From Liolophura sinensis (Eukaryota > Mollusca > Polyplacophora > Chitonida > Chitonidae), in NCBI RefSeq assembly GCF_032854445.1, contig NC_088299.1:3945001-4009000 (forward strand): a stretch of DNA of 64,000 nucleotides. Direction: 5' to 3'. The notes below the pieces were generated by a model that saw only the letters and a program-made list of their open reading frames with translations, was not told the DNA's origin and made no database searches. Made by a program: the position numbers and the translations under genes. The stretch's first letter is position 1. Each line of letters opens with the position of its first letter. This document shows positions 25,901 through 40,900 of this stretch, piece by piece.

Positions 25901-28900
25901 CAGCACTAGATAAAAGAGCGGTGGAAATCCGCCCATCAAGGAGGCACATTATATACACTCTAAGGACTTGTTTGTCGTCCTTACGACGTTAAACCCCAAG
26001 CACTCACTCTTGGTCTAATAAGGAATGCATGTAGCATTGGTTTTTTCGGCTAAACATTGATTTTTTCAACTGCAACAAACCGACAATAATTGAGTTGCCT
26101 AGCTGAAGGATAGGCCATCTAAGCTTGAAAACACCAAAATGGATTGGATATCGTGCAGAGTATGAATATATATTAAAAGTTCACACTTACTAAGAGCACA
26201 CACGTATTCAGAGGAATGTCGACTTCATCGCCATCGCTCAACAGCAACGGGAACGTTTTGGAGGTTCCTGCAGCTAATGTTTGGTTAAACCAGTTGTTAC
26301 TACAAGCAAGTAACACCCAAACTGGTTCGTTGTCATTGTTCTCCATATGTAAGGTTATAATTCCATCCCTGTCTGGGCGACAATCAGAGTGATCTGAAAC
26401 AAAGGGATTGCGACTAACGACGGTTAACGTGCTTAACATATTCGATATAACTATGCTGTATTTTTTTCATTTATTTATTTGTTTGTTTTTATTTGCAGCA
26501 CTCAGAAATATTTCACTTATAAGACATTAGCATTATGGGTGGGAGGAAACCTGGCAGAACCCGGGGAAACTCACAACCATCTGCTGGTTGCTGGAAAACC
26601 ATCTCACGTACGGCCGGAAAGGAAGCCATGATGAGTGTACTTGAGTGAACTATTGTGGCGATCGCATTGGTGAGAGGCTCCTGGGTCATAGCACAGCGCT
26701 ATCGTGTCCATTAAGTCCTTTAAATGAAAGGCATATAGCCTTCTTTATTTTGGAAGAAAAGAAAATGATCACTCACACACACAAAGTGCAGAGTGTGACC
26801 ATAGGGTGGAGGAACTGGAAATGCCGACTTGCCTGTGGCATCTTGTCAAGCGATTATACAATACAATGTATTGTAAGTATTCATGTTACTTTTTACCAGA
26901 CTGCGACCGACAAACCAAGTCCTAGAATCAATACACAGCAGACTTTTACTTCAGTTTAATGCATCTGACTGGCCAAGCTCAGACCCGAATGGCTTCTGGC
27001 TTCAGTTCTCTTCTGGAAGAACAGACCGCCTTTATTTATTAATTTATTTGAGTTTTACACCGGACTCAACAATATTTCCCTTCTACGACGGCAGCCAGCT
27101 TTATTGTGTGAGCCACCGAAGCAGGGCTCGGGGAAATCCTACGTCCATCTGCAGGTTGCTGGAAGGCCTTTCCATGTAAGACCGTAGTAAAAACCAGCAT
27201 GAACATTAGTAAGAGGATCCTGGGCCATAAAGCGCCTTTAAATGAAGTACTCAACATCTAAAAGGCCATTTCGTGCCGATTTCAAGTGTGGTCTTCTAGA
27301 TTTGTTACTTTACAGCCAATAAAATTCAACCACTGATGTGCTGGACTAAAACTCACAGCGACCACACTGGTGTGAGCTGGGTCATTTGCGTTGTGCTAGC
27401 ACGCTAACAACATCGGCCACGGACTCCACCTCACCCCTTCAACCCACAATTCTTTTTAGATGCTAAACGTCCTAACAAGATACAGGTGTATTACTACACA
27501 CTATTACTGCTAAATTCTCAAAATAGTTCACCCTAGCACCTAAGTATTTTTCTTTTTCTGCTTTTTATTCACTGTTAAAGAAATACAATACCGCTATTTG
27601 AAATTTGAATGAAATAACGATGGAATTTCAGAAAACGTAAACTTTACTGAAAGATAGTATCTTCTCTTGATCAGATCGTTAGAAAGGTTTGATTCAAGCT
27701 AGTCCGCTCAAGTTCAATTTCGTCAGCTACCTGGCGAAGGGCTGTGTTATCAGCCACAGATTACCTTATGAGGGTTGTAGAAAATCCAACATATATTCTG
27801 TGACGTACTGTTCTCGATTCAAAAATAAAGGCTATAATGCGTTCCATTACAGAAGTAGTAAACCAGGAAAATGAAAAACAAACAACAAATACACTTACAA
27901 TTCACTTCAGGTGGACTTGTGGGCTGACTGAAATTTAAATTTGAAAATATTATGACCGCTTTGCTCAATTTAGCATTCTGCTATATACGTATAACGGTAA
28001 GGACAAGCCAAGCAAGGGCAGGTCAAGCAAGCATACTGCGTGTTTAAATTATCAGGCATTTTAAAATAAGCGCACTATGTTGTATTTCTAACTGGTAGTC
28101 GCCACTGTTATTTATGACCTTGTTAATTAGAATTGTATTGGCGATGCAGTAAATATCCACCGAGGGGATCAGAGTGCTTTATGCTAATATCTAACTTTGA
28201 AGTTCAGCTAAAAGGAAAGACAAACTTTACACGGAGATAGCATTAAACATCATGGTGCTGCACAAATATACGTAAAATTAACAATGGGTTTTAAAACATA
28301 CCATTTGTTTGTGAAAGAAATGATTTCTTGCGTTATAACGTCTTAAAACAAATTTATTTTATTTGACTGGTGTTTTACGCCGAGTTCAAGAATATTTCAC
28401 TTATACGACGCTGGTCAGCATTATAGTTGGAGGACACAGGGCAGAGCTCGGGGAAAACCGACGACTGTCCGTAGGCTGCTGTCGGATCTTGCCATGTAGG
28501 GCCGAAGAGAAAGCCATGAAACAAAACCGTTGTATATTCACTGGTAGTCTTGAACAGATCTTAGATTTAGTAAGAACTGACTCTAGGCTAGATGATGAAT
28601 AACATGACAAATGATTCCCTCTTGCCGCCTGCTTGGACTGCAAGAATACCTTTCCTTTTTTTTCAACGTTTATTACTTTGCATTTTGTCACGAGAGCAAA
28701 ATTGGAAGCGTCAAACTATCAAGGGGAGCACATTTATTTAAAACCCTCTGCCTTTATTTTTAATTTAAAACACCAGTGATGCAGCTAACCATAACCAGAA
28801 CTTGTAGTGTTATTCAAGTCAGCACAGGGCACAGTCGTTTCGTGTGTTACAGCATTTACCTCACTTTGTAGAGGGCTGGCGCGCCACAATCCCATCGACC

Positions 28901-31900
28901 TCTGATAGCTGACCGTTGGGCACAACTAGGTCAACACATGGAAAACAGAAAACTGCCTCTATTTTAGCATAAAGGTCTAATTGTATGCTTTATTCACTAT
29001 TTATTGACACAGTGTGTCGCTTTCATGGTTGACGAATGGCATAGGAATGTAAGACTCCAAATTTGGATTAATTAATGAGCCAACTTTACCTGGCTTTGCA
29101 GTAAACGTTGTTTGGGAGAGATGTTCCATCTGGTAAGATAGCTGAAATGAAGAGCGCCTGCCAACCAGCCGCTGACCAGGGCTGAAACATTACAATTAAC
29201 AAAAAAATCCTCCATTCAGATAACAATATCTCATTACTTGCATGTATGTACACGTAGATGTTGTAAAAATTGTAACAAAATTGTTGTAAAAATTTATGTC
29301 CAGTATGATTGCATGATTATGTACAAGGATCTTCCAAGACGGGAATACTTAGGCCAAATTTAAATGCACAGATTTTCGCACTACAAAGGAACTAAACTCT
29401 CCGCTTCTGTACTATCTATCAATGGTGATAAACAACACCCGAATCAAGATTCCGAAGTGGATCTTTGCCAAAAATTTCCAGATTGGCACCATGCTGATCG
29501 TTAAGTTGCATGCAAAGTTTCATCAACTTTGTCGGTAAAAATACTGCCAGGCAAACAAAGGTACAGGTACACATTACTAAGGAAACAAAAATAAAATTAA
29601 TCAAATATTTTTCATGACACTCAAAAAATTAATCCGTTGATTTTAACAGACAATCTGTTGTCTTGAGTGATGTTACAAAGCATTCTGTGATTACAACGTA
29701 ATACTGTGTCATTTTCAACATATTATGTTATTCTAATATGTTGTCTAGAATGTTTAGAATATGTGTGCTGTTTTTAACAGAATACATTCTAGTATGACAA
29801 CACACCTTTCTGTTAAGTTTAACAGATGTTTATAAAGTACTATTTTACCAAACCGAATTAAAAAAAACAAATCTTACATGTAACACGCATGCGTTATAAT
29901 CCACATCCGCACCTGCGTAGTAAGTAGCAGGAAACATAGCCGTGCTGTGTGGGGTGAGCTTGGTTTCGTGTTCGCCGTGCCAACATTTTATGTGGAAAAT
30001 CATGGGAACATCTAGATTATTCCGAAGGGTGAGAAAAATTTTCCCAGGTTCGTCAGATCGACAGGCAGATTCCGCTAGTGGGAAAAATATATACAAATAT
30101 ATATAAACAAAAACCAAAACAAACACATTCAGTCCACTCTTGGCATAGCTTGTCATGATTGGGGCAAAGAAAAATTTGTTATTTGCTTATTTATTTATTT
30201 CGCTGGTGTTTAACGCAATATTCAAGAATATTTCATTTATACGATGGCGGCTAGCTTTATGCTGGAAGGAAAACTGACACTGCCCTTGGGAAACCTACGA
30301 CCAGCTGCAGGTTGCTAGCAGGCCAGCCCACGTACGACTGGAGAGGAAGCCAGCACAAGCTGGACTTGAACTCACAGCCATCGCATTCGAGAGAGGCCCC
30401 TGTGCCACTGTTCTGCACTGGCACGCTAATCACTAGTCCACGGAGGCCCTACCAAGGAAAAAGTTTCCAATTCAAATCATTTCGATTCCAGAGGACAGAT
30501 GAAGGCTGGCAGCACCTAAGTTACGTCTGGCCAAGAACATTGTAGAATCAGGAAACAGTTGTCTATTGACAGGATGATAATATATATAATCAGAGAAAAT
30601 AGTAAACAGATGAAATAAACAAAAAGCAGTTTAAATTCAAAAATTCCGTATGGTATACATGCAGTTTTCATGCAATGTCCATATATGCCTAAAATATCAT
30701 CCAGCGAAGTTTATAACATTTAAGTCTTTCAAATAATAAAAATACAGAATCACACGACATACGGAACACACTAAGGGGCATAGTCTCGATTAAGTGCAAA
30801 ATTATACTTTAAACAATATGAACCCCCTCCCCCCCCCCCCCCCCACCACCCAAGAGTCCCACACTGGGGAGCTCTAGTCTTGTTGCCTTCTCCCTTCCCC
30901 CAAGCTCGTTGTTAAAAAGGCTCAAGTCTTTACTTTCGTCATTAGACAATATGGAACGCCTCAATCAATCTTTACACGTTTTTATGCACCATTACTACTT
31001 GCAGAGATGCAAGTAAGGCCACAATTGGCCTGAGAATAATGGAAGGATTGGAATCTTAAAAAGTTCAACTGTGTTTGAAAAGAGTTATTCTGAAGTACTT
31101 ACAATGTACCAGAGGCTCAAATATACCCCTCCTGAAAAGTAATAAAAAAGGGCTTGAGATCTTTCAAGACTGTTGAGGGGAATACAACCCGTTTGCATAT
31201 AGGTTCATTTCAAATAAAACAGTTAACATCACAACCACGGTTATTCTTAAGCTACTCAAACGGTTCAATATGGTGTAGAGAATTGCAGAATCAAATTTTT
31301 AACCTGTGAATAGCTAATAGGGGACTTTCGAGTTCGAACTGTTTTGTGGTTAGAGGTAAAAACAGTCCTACTAAAGTATGTGGCGTATGAAAAATCTTAA
31401 GCAACATTTGCTGACATTATTTTACCGGACATTTGTCTCGCCGTGTTCCAGAAGCACAAATAATACTCCTTTCCCCTAGGAACTTCAGGTTCACAAACAT
31501 TCAACTTCTTAATTTTCTCCATCGTTCGTCTACTCGAGATTACGTTTTGTGAAATTTCTTTTCAGACGTTGGAGTAAATGTAATCAAAAATAGCTGCCAA
31601 ACATTTTTGACTGATTTCATGATGAAGCGGTACTTTGCACTTTGAATAGCTGAAAATCTTCTGAAATATTGGGTGTCCTATTTTCACTCGAAGAGGCAAT
31701 ACAATAAATAGTACCTACATAGCCTTAGGCAACATGGAAATGTTTTATATGCATTTATCACAGTGGAAAACAATTTTTCCGCGCGCCACCATGTAAATGG
31801 TACCGAGTGAGTGCTTGGAGTCTAACGTCGTAGTTAGCAATTTTTCATTCATACGACGACGATGTAATGTGCCTCCTTTTTGCAGGACGGATTTCCACCG

Positions 31901-34900
31901 CTCTTTTATCCAGTGCTGCTTCATTGAGACGCCTTACCGAAGGCAAGTAAGCCGACCCCGCCCGAGCCATTATACTGATACGGGTCAACCAGTCGTTGCA
32001 CTATCCCCTTCATGCTGAACGCCAAGCGAGGAAATTACAACTTCCTCTTTTAAGGTCTTAGGTATGACTCGAGCCAGGATTGACCATGTATCTACACTCT
32101 ACCAACTGTGTACATGGTACCAATGCGTACCAAGACAATGCGTAATCATCATCTGCACTAAAATGAACATCGAAAATAAATAATGTTTTATCTACCTCGT
32201 TGTACAATGTAGAATATGTACGGTGAAATCTTGAGGGGAATCTTCAATAGCGATAACAATGAACTGGATATCCTCTGCCGTAGGCTGCAAAGTAAACCAA
32301 ATTCCTTTACGTTAAGATTTCATGTAAGTGATGGTGGTCAACTGTATCAGTGGGGGGAAAAATAAGAAAGACTGACATAATGACGTCTGCAAGGGTTTCA
32401 TTAGTCAAAAGTGTGGCCAAAATGGGGGATACTGTTTTTTGTTGTTGTAGTTGATTTTTTAAGTAAGGCCGTTCATCAAAACAAAGATGCCCCATCTACC
32501 CTTATGAGTCCGTTTCTCATTGCTCGGTAAATAAATCTGGCTAATTAGTGTGACTTTTTAGCCCGGAAATGGGTCTTTCTTCCAGAAAAACAATCTGTTA
32601 AATTTACTAAAGTCTTGTCTGAGTGACACTAGAGTGTATGCTGTTATTGCTGCAGATTATTCCGTTAAATATCCTCTCTGGCTGCACGTGGGAATTTCTG
32701 GCAGCAACCTGCGGATGGTTGTGGGTCTGCCCGGTTCCCTCCCACCATAATCCTGTCATATAAGTGAAATATTCTTGAATACGCCGTAAAACAAATAAAA
32801 ATAAATATTCCGGAAAATATAGTACAAATATTCTAGTAAATCAACATAAAGACTGTATTAAACAATATTATAATATTGTCATATTCAACACAATATCCTC
32901 ATATTGTGTTGAATATGACAATATTATATTATAATAATAATACATCCTAGAATCTGAAATAGGAATTATTTTTCAGTGTAAATGTTTAGAAACTTTGTGA
33001 TCAACACTCGCTGTCCATTAAAAGTCATTTTCCATTGCACAACTGTAAAACTGAACTGTCTTTTATTCGCATTTAGAGGAAACTACGTAGGTTTGAGGAA
33101 AGACAATGTAGAAGACTAAAAGCTTGAAGAGCTTGAAGAGCTTGAAGCGCCCATGATGTGTGTATAACCGATACATATTTAACTCATTATACTCACCAGG
33201 AACACACACGTTTCTTCGGGATAAGAGGAGTTATGTCCCGCGTGATACATGGCCATTAGCGTGTGATTAGAGCTAGGATCCAGAACCAATTCATGGTCAC
33301 TGTACCAACACCTTACGAAGAATGTAAGAGTTGTGTCCCCTTCGTTCACCAGGAGGATAGGGACCAGCCCGGATGGGTCTGGCTCACAGTTTGAACTGTC
33401 TGCAACAAGCCAGTAAAAATGTCTGATATAGCCCATTGTGCGCAGGACACTGACGTGCGTCCAGTTACAAATATAACAATCTTTCGTATTTCGACACTAA
33501 ACGAACAACCTACAATTTGGATAGCTGTTTCCAGTGCGCATGATCGAGATTTCATCGCGCGGAACAAACAAATCCACATGACCATGTCAACGCAATGACG
33601 CACGGGAGTTACACAGCAAAATCCGTGTATTTTATTCCACTCGTTGCGACATCTCAGACTTAACATGGGTTCCAGGACAGTTTCAAGTCGAACATTTAGA
33701 AAAATATATTTCAAGACATTGGATTGGAGTTGAATTCTGGGTTGTCGTCGAGTGGGTGAATGCTTGGGGTTTAGCGTCGTGCTTAACAATTTTTCAGTCA
33801 TATGGCCACGGAGGAGTCCTTAGAGCGCATGCAGTGTGCCTCATTGTCGCAGGACGGATTTCCGCCGCTCTTTTATCTAGTGCTGCTTCACTGAGACACC
33901 TTACCGAAGGCAAGTAAGTTGCCCCACCCGAGCTATTATACTGATACGGGTCAACCAGTCGTTGCATTATTCCCTTAATGTGAGGAAGCTACAACTTCTT
34001 TTAAAAGTCTTTGGTGCGACCCAACCCACGACTGACCCTGGATATACCGTCCCCGAAGCGGATGCCCTACCAACTGGGCTATCGTGGCCAGTTGGCTGTC
34101 GTCCAAGATTGTAATGTTTACCATAGGCATAAATGACCATGTACCTTTGTTTATCCCACGTATGATACGCTACGCACATGCCTACTGAGGCAGCACTCGA
34201 AATGCCTATCAGGCATATTTAAATAACATTTTCAGATAGAATTTGTTTCATTGTTTCAAACATCGTGATCGCCTCTCTTCTTCCTATCAGAGAGCTATGA
34301 AACTGAGATATATGTTTTTTAATTTACATTTGTAGAAGCTTACATTCCTTAATTTCAGCTTCGCTCAGATGATCTACAAGATATGAAGAACAATGACGAG
34401 CTTTATGCTCGTCATGGGATTTATGCCAACAGTAAACAGTGTGCCAACTTCTTTAGTTGGCAGCATTTTACTTACACAGCCCCCTATGTAGCGTTAAAGG
34501 TTTCCTGAAAAAGAAACAAAGTTCAATGATGATTAAGTCCCATTTGTTGCAAAATGCGAACCAAAGACACAGTAAATCATTATTTTGTTCAAAACCGCAC
34601 TGCTTTATTTAATTATTTGTTTTACGCCGTACCCCAGAATATTTCACTCATACGACGGCGGCCAGCTTTATGGTGGGAGGAAACCGGGAAAACCCACGAC
34701 AGGTTGCTGACAGACCTTCCCACGTACGGCCGGAGAGGATGCCAGCATAAGCTGAACTTGAACTCCCACCGACCGCATTGGTGAGAGGCTCCTGCATGGG
34801 TCATTACCCTGCACTGGCGCGCTAACCAGCTGAGCCACGGAGGCCCAGCGCACTGCTTCAAACCTAAGACATAAATCTAAGCGTTAAGTTCAACCTTCCT

Positions 34901-37900
34901 ATATCACTAGTATGCCGAGAAGGGGATTTCCAGGGCGATACTCATAGGACATTTCCAAAAACCAGGGGAAAATAGGTTGAAAAAGTCATTTTTTCACAAT
35001 GCAATAATCAGGCTCCATGCTGAACATCCGCCTCTTGAGCTGTAGATGTTGCCCAGGGCCAACCATAGTTTGTTGTTGCTAGCAAATGTTCTGTTTCAAT
35101 CTGAGAAGTTTTGAGAACATATTTTGAGATAAAACAGTATTTAAAAGACCTGGGTGAATTAGTTGAAAATGTTAAGACAATAATTTCAGATCAGGTTATG
35201 TCTGGATTATGATTGCTAAATATAAATAAGCATAAATTGGAAGGTATTATACTGTGTATGAGTAATCAGAAAACATGCGTTTCCAAATTAAATTTATGTA
35301 ATTTGTATTTTACACTGACCATATGGCTGAAAATATGACGTCTAAGGCAATCTTGGGCCTGTCAAAAACCCTGTCTTCTTTTAAAGACAAAATTGTGGAC
35401 ATGAAAACACGAAGAGTTAAGGTTTCATTCACCTTTCTCTGCAAAAGAAGTACTGTGGTTTATACGACAGTTCCACATTCTCTGCAAAGATCCAAATAAA
35501 CTGGTTATCTTCGTGAAGTGTTTCATGATTCTGAAAAAAACAAAAACTGCATGTTATTTTCCCTTACTTGTGAGGGTAGAGGTATTGTCCATACTCAAGA
35601 CATTATTACCTACACAATAGCATTTGTAATGGTGGAGGAAACCGGAGTAAACCACTTACCAAAGGCAACTTTCTGACGAACTTAACATAACTGAAGACTT
35701 TATCGGTAATTAGTGAGAGCACCTGGATCAGCGCTGGTCAGCGAGACCCCCATAACTGAAATACAACTGACTGTAAATACAGTTGTTGCTCACAGAATCT
35801 GTGTTGAATATCGACCATCTATCCTGACATATCAGATCATTCAGGACATTTTAATCCCGTTTGATCGACTAGTGTACATGTCGAGTGCTCGTATACATTT
35901 TCCCTTGAGTGAAAAATTCTTTAAATTCGGCAAGAAAAACCCAATCAGCTTTAAAATATTTCACAGCAACTAAGAAATAATATCGAATCGTGGTGAAGAG
36001 TGTATCCTGCCATTCGCCTATTTCACAAGATGTTCATGTCATCCATATCGATTTTACAGTCCTATCAATCAAAATGCTTAATCGATCAACAATAAACCCT
36101 CTTAGGCCATGCGCACATTAATAACAATCACACTATATGAAACTTTCTGGACACCCAAAAGCTGAATTTCCAAGTTAATGTCAGAAATAAAAATCTGAAG
36201 GGTTGATACCGAGTTCTCACCGTTTTCCAATTCCTAGTGCATCCCTGAAACAACAAACTCCTGCTTGTATAGATACCTGTAACCTACAGATCCCTGGTGG
36301 GTAAAACCCTTCCTCTCCATGGTTGAACACTGCTGGAAATGTGGTTTGCGCAAACGCATTTAACCGAAGACTGTATTCGTCATCAGCACACGTGATCCAG
36401 ATATGGACGACACTGTTTTCGTTGTTCTTAAAAGTGATGGTAAGAATATCGCGTTCATTGGGAATACACGACGATTCAACTGGACAATAGAAAAAAAGGT
36501 AGAAATACTGATTATACTACCGGGCCACACTTTGGTCATCAACCAGAGAGAAAAACAAGACATTTATTGGTAAAAATCAATTTCGTAATAAAGACCACTG
36601 TAATTTAAAACAAAAGCCCAATAGTATTGGTAACTCAATTTCCCTGGCCCTCGAGTAACATACTTTTGCTAGGAAGCTCTTGACAATGTTTTAATTTGTT
36701 CTTGTTGTGTAAGGCCATACTCAAGAATTTTAACATGATCGTCGGTGTTATGGGTGGGGGGAAACAGGGGGCTTGATAAACCACTGATCTCGGTTATGTA
36801 TGTATGTATACTTAACAATATGACGAGGAATCATTAGGTGTATATACATATTTTTTTCTTGTGGCAGGAAGAGTGCATGCCGCCAGAGTGACACAGACAC
36901 CAGACACGACAGTCACATTGTACACCGGGCGAACCAGTTATATTTTCTTGTTCTAACCTTTCAGTGCTGAGCGCCAAGCGAAGCAGCAACAAGTACCATT
37001 TTTAAAGTCTTTCGTATTGCCCGAAGCGGGCGTCGCCAGCTTGTCCTTCCCATTCCACACGAACCGTAGGAGTATGTGAATGACATATACTTACATTGCA
37101 CTCTGGGTGGCTGGACTTCTAACCTAAAATGAGAAAAGGTCAACGGAGAATCCAAAGTTTCAACTGCATTTTTCTAGGGTGAAACCTTCTTAAAAAAATA
37201 AATCGAACTATTTTTATGGACATTGGTTAATGTCCCTTCATGGGAGACATTTCATGCTAGTGAGTTCTTTGCCTTTACAAGGCATTTGAAATTTGAAGAC
37301 GAATAACTGCATCATTGCCAGCTCATTTACCTTAAGAGGTATGCTGAACAGGCCTATACTTATGGGAATAACTGTTAAATTCATAGTTTGGTTATTGCGG
37401 TAATATTTATGCTATATTTAAGCAAACCTGAATATGTATATCAGCACTAATGACTGTAAAATCCGTTGTGTTACATTTGTTACAGTACGCAGCATATCAC
37501 TGGAAACATTCTGATGAGGATTAAACTAACAGTTTGGTTATTGAGGTCATATTTATGTCATATTTACGCAACTCGGAAAATGTCAACGTTAATGACTGTA
37601 AATAGCTTTTGCGTTTCAGAAAGATCAAAATATGTGGTTTTAAATGGGTACACGAGGTAGGTAAATATGGAACTTCCTGATCACTCTGTTTGGTTTTGTC
37701 CTGACCTCTGCAGACAATACACCACGTAAGGCAAGATTTGGCCCCCAGTCTCTTCTGACGTCACCATCACATCCTGTGTCCCGTCTTCCAAGCGAGGCTG
37801 AAATCAAAACTGACATTACATTTTAAGAATGGAATCGCACACAGGGTGGAAAAGGCAAACTTCTGTATAAAAGGTCTGCCAGCAACCTGCCGAATGTCGT

Positions 37901-40900
37901 TGGCTCTGCCCGGTTTCCTCCCACCAAACTGCTGTCCACCGTGGAATAAGTAAAATATTCTTGTGTACGGCGTAAAACACCAATAAAATAAATAAATAAT
38001 AAAATTAACAATACCATATGACAGCCATTTTCTATAACTGAAAGCCTCGTATGAGCAATGCAGCTTACCCTGAATGTACACGTTCCATGTTCATTTCCCT
38101 CGTCTCTGGCTTCTTCCTCCTTCGCCCGACCACCTTTGTAAAAGGCCGCGCTGAAGTTGACTGTGGAATTGGGTCTGACCACCAACTGGTAAGCGTCCCA
38201 CATACAGCTAACGGTAAAAGTTAACGGTACTTTCCCGGTGTTAAAGAAGGTTATCACTGCAGAAGGGGCCAAGGAGTCCGCATGCGCCAAGGATTGAGCA
38301 TCCGCAAAGCATTGAGATTCGACTGAAACCCACCAAGTTGGCCAGATTCAAACGAAGCAAATTCCATGCTATTCTTTTCATCCACCAATTCCAACTTAGA
38401 GTTGATTATGTGTTCTTGTCCCGCTCACATCCGACATTAACCAAAAGCACCAAAACCAAACCTACAGTGTTCCATTTGCAAACCTAGTTCCAGCATCAAA
38501 ATGTATTGAAATAGTTTGTACAATAAACAGCATTGTATAATTGATCCAAGTCTTTGAAGATCTGAATTGCACGTCTTACCTTTGCTTGCTTATAGAATAT
38601 CGTCAAACGTCTGTCCTGCATGTGCGTTACAGATCTTTACCATAAGACCGACAAATTTGTGCTCCATAAAATTTATAACATCACAATCTGAAAAGTTTCT
38701 AATTAAGGGACCCAAATCGTCCAAGGGATTCAATTAACAGCAAATAGTACCATTGCAATTTATAGTAACGTATTCTATCATACATCTGAAGGTTGATGTT
38801 CAAACATCGGGTGAATTTAATGGAGATAAATTTTGTAACGGCCAATATACCCTTTTTTGAGTTAACAGAAATCGTACTGTGCGAAGGCAACATTGCATGA
38901 TATCAATGTAAATTTGCAAATTGATAAATAAGAAGAAACAACGGTGCTACAAACAACCATCAGTTTTGCACATGGTCAAAATCTAACCAAACTAACCAAA
39001 ACGAAAGACACGGTCGTTAATATCATGGTGAGATCAAGGACGGCTTTAAGCCACTTACATAGAACCAACGGTTCCGGCGGTTGTGCCCTGAAAATACAAA
39101 AAAAAAAAGATTTTAAATCAAAGTTTTACCGAGTATTTTATATTCGCCGCACCAAGAATATTTCACATATGCAACTGCGATCGGTATTTCATGAGAGCCA
39201 TTCAGTTTCAAATGATTCGTGTTGCTCTTCACTCCTATATTGTCCTATTTGAGGTAAAAGAATGTTTAACGCTGCAACTGAGGAATTTTGGTGTATGCTA
39301 TTGGCAGGAATTGCGGCGTATGCTATCGGGAAGATTCTGGAACCAAGTTTGATTTTAGGCATTTTGAGTATGGCGTAAAACACTGATCAAATAAATAAGT
39401 AGTTCGTTGAAGACAATTTAACCTTCACCAACATGGTATATATACCGTCACTCCGTTGGTGAAGGCTAAATTGTCTTCAACGAACTACTTACTTATTTGA
39501 TGGTGTTTTACGCCATGCTCAAAATATTGGACTTATACCACGGCTGCCAGAATTATGGTGTGAGGAAACCAGGCAGAGCGACCGCATTGGTGAAAGGTTC
39601 CTGGGTAAATGCGCCGCGCTGTCGTGCTAGAATTGCGCAAATGGCCTAACAAAGGTTTTTTTTTTTTTTTTTTTTTTGATTGGTGTTTTATGCCGTACTC
39701 AAGAATATTTCACTTATACGACGGCGGCCAGCATTATGGTGGGTGGAAACCGGGCACAGCCCGGGGGAAACCCACGACCATCCGCAGGTTGCGGAGACTC
39801 CTGGGTCATTACGCTGCGCTAGCGCGCTAACCAACTGAGCCAAAGAGGCCCCCCCTAACAAAGGTTGTCCCCTGCTTATTATCATAGAGAACAGAGAAAG
39901 CAGGGGCATCTAATAATTACCTGTTTAAGGGCGAGTTGGAACACGCACTATTGAACAGTACATATTATAAATGACAAATCCTGTTAACTTACCTGGTGTT
40001 ACAATAAATGTAATTATCTCTCACTAACTGATCCGATTTCCTAACGATTACATAAATTGCTTGAATTCGATCCTCTGCCCAAGGCTGGAAATTAAACATT
40101 GCAGACATATAGAACAGAAGTCAAAGCTTGTGTAAATTGCCTTTCTAGCTTTTCCAAATGCCAAAACAAGAAAGCATTTTGAAAATACTACTTTTCCAAT
40201 ATATGTTTTCTACCAGAATAATGACTGTCAAAATCCACAACAGACCAAAAAATAGGCGTAATCTCCCAAACCTAAAAATGGACCTGTGCCTTGCCAATGG
40301 TGAAGCAATATACCAAAATAACAATATGAATACCCGCTTCGGATACAAGTCAAGTGAGCTGTTCCATTCAGGGGAAATTCAAAAACAAAACAAGAACTTT
40401 CACGTGTGGAAAATGGACAAACATGATCTGTTTGATGGTGAAAGAATTTACTAAATCTCAATTCAATACAGCCGAAATGACTTAGGAGCTGTGAACCTAT
40501 GGAACCCACAGTTCTAGTATCAGTATGGAAATTATTTCATCGATGTTTTACGCCCTTCTCCAGAACGTTTCACTTATACCTGAGCGGCCAGCATTACGGT
40601 GGGAGGAAACGGGACAGAGCCCGAGGGAGACCAACGACCGTCCGGAGAGGAAGCCAGCATGAGCTGGGCTTAAACTCACACTCACTCGCATTGGTGAAAG
40701 GCGCCGCAATGGCGTGCTAACCACCTCTGTCACGTAGAAAAACCAATGAATTGAGTGAACTTCATCCAATAACGAAAAACAGCATCAAGAAGACTAACCT
40801 GGAAGACACAGACTCCTTGAGGATAGGTACCATTCGATCCAGCATGGAATATTGAAGAAACAGAAAGCGCGGTCAGTGGGTCCAGTGTATAGATGTAAGT

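Noticed and set aside
30075-30156. ATG followed by a hydrophobic stretch just before unit 8, resembling a signal peptide and a new gene start
   Set aside because: The stretch is the pyrimidine-rich tail of an intron, and the phase-1 acceptor matches the preceding linker exon. A similar illusion occurs before unit 2 (47623-47644).
33400-33801. A 151-codon minus-strand frame overlapping unit 7 exon A
   Set aside because: It is out of frame with the cysteine pattern and runs into a SINE-2 tail.
37823-38068. Continuation of the unit 5 open frame into a 155-codon protein
   Set aside because: The extension runs past a good GTAAGC donor into intron and a SINE copy.
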